Source: Acidilobaceae archaeon
GTDB lineage: Archaea > Thermoproteota > Thermoprotei_A > Sulfolobales > Acidilobaceae
NCBI GenBank assembly: GCA_026985385.1
Contig: JALSQM010000111.1
Coordinates: forward strand, 1-29,024
Reading direction: 5' to 3'
Length of the DNA stretch: 29,024 nt
The translations under genes and the position numbers were made by a program. Below are positions 28,564 to 29,024 of this stretch, piece after piece. The first letter of the stretch is position 1; the number at the start of each line of letters is the position of its first letter. A model generated the notes under the pieces. That model searched no databases. It worked only from the letters and a program-made list of their open reading frames with translations, and had not been told where the DNA came from.

Positions 28564-29024
28564 TTGAGTGAGGCTAGGGCCTTGGTAGCTGAGGCGATGA
28601 GGCTCCTCTACGAGAGGGGCTTGGTCTCGCTGCGTGGGGGTAACGTTAGTGTAGTAGATAGGGAGAGGGGCCTTGTCTACATCTCACCCAGCGGCATGCC
28701 TAGGCACCTCATAGATGCCGGCGACGTGGCCGTTATAGACCTCGATGGCAGGGTTCTTGAGGGTAGGCCCAGCAGTGAGTGGAGGATGCACGTTGAGATA
28801 TACAGGAGGATCCCGGGGGCCGCCGCCGTGGTTCACGCCCACGCGCCCACCGCCGTGGCGGCTGCATCTGCAGGCCTAGAGCTGAGGGTCTCCTCCATGG
28901 TGGAGGCGTCCTACTCTCTAGGCAACTGCGAGGCCGTCCCCGTGGCCCCCTGGGCGCCTCCTGGCACCTGGGAGCTCGCTAGAGCGGTTGCCGGGGCCCT
29001 CGAGTCCAGCGGGTGTAGGGGTGC
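28564..29024 (+). CDS. class II aldolase/adducin-family protein, N-terminal part (truncated at the window end)
   Basis: The 5' part of a class II (zinc) aldolase family gene, related to L-fuculose-phosphate aldolase and methylthioribulose-1-phosphate dehydratase; 153 codons are visible. Seen: a helix 'ALVAEAMRLLYERGLV', 'GGNVSVV' (the family's GGN-S element), 'YISPSGMP', the 'RPSSEWRMHVEIYRR' catalytic segment with its Glu, and HAHAP, which supplies two zinc-ligand His; the third lies beyond the window. Start: TTG 28564 begins right before the first helix and has GGTG 9 bases upstream; ATG 28504 is in frame and would add 20 residues unlike the family, without a ribosome-binding sequence. TATA-like stretches lie at 28461-28470 and 28481-28486. 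The exact substrate cannot be told from the visible part. Confidence 0.82.
   Translation, partial: MSEARALVAEAMRLLYERGLVSLRGGNVSVVDRERGLVYISPSGMPRHLIDAGDVAVIDLDGRVLEGRPSSEWRMHVEIYRRIPGAAAVVHAHAPTAVAAASAGLELRVSSMVEASYSLGNCEAVPVAPWAPPGTWELARAVAGALESSGCRG

Noticed and set aside
1..29024. CRISPR array, insertion sequence or integrase
   Set aside because: No regularly spaced repeats, transposase or integrase motifs were seen on either strand.

Overview
The window is a dense, GC-rich archaeal chromosome segment. Start codons are a mix of ATG, GTG and TTG, arginine is mostly AGG/AGA and isoleucine often ATA. Promoters, where visible, are TATA boxes about 25-30 bases before the predicted transcript start. 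aIF2-beta, a Get3/ArsA-type ATPase, archaeal-type TmcA, a COG1750-type secreted Lon-like protease, a B3/4-domain protein and a class II tRNA-Ser with encoded CCA fit a hyperthermophilic crenarchaeon (Thermoproteota, Desulfurococcales-like). The species cannot be fixed from the sequence alone.

Layout. 1-7.7 kb: 3' end of a ROK sugar kinase, a hotdog thioesterase behind a striking inverted repeat, a secreted membrane-anchored Lon-like protease, a DUF488 protein, a B3/4-domain protein, aIF2-beta on a probably leaderless mRNA, tRNA-Ser(UGA), a two-CBS protein, a large B12-type radical SAM protein and a Nudix hydrolase. 7.7-13.1 kb: an AlaX editing protein; an AT-rich island with one thymidylate-kinase-like gene whose P-loop lysine is replaced by leucine; a Get3/ArsA ATPase with a small hydrophobic partner; and a CstA transporter with a small overlapping two-helix membrane protein. 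13.2-17.9 kb: two overlapping unknown membrane proteins, a PLP aminotransferase, a DsrE-like protein and a cytosolic M28 metallopeptidase. 17.9-21.0 kb (minus strand): lumazine synthase, the RNA cytidine acetyltransferase TmcA and a second CBS protein. 21.1-24.5 kb: an ABC-2 exporter (ATPase plus two permeases) with a HemK-like methyltransferase gene between the permeases.

24.5-28.4 kb is the least explained part. It has two plus-strand unknown genes and a minus-strand cluster of three: a Roadblock/LC7 protein, an unknown 174-residue protein, and a Roadblock-like/zinc-ribbon/two-helix membrane protein. The cluster is read from a promoter with two phased copies of a 9-bp word directly upstream of its TATA box. 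A secreted protein with five N-glycosylation sequons and a His-rich tail is transcribed divergently. This cluster is the best candidate for an undescribed system, possibly a membrane-linked Roadblock scaffold; no GTPase gene is in the window. The window ends inside a class II aldolase-family gene.

No CRISPR array, insertion sequence, rRNA or integrase was seen. No gene-free stretch exceeds 300 bases; the longest is 8456-8639, which is AT-rich.
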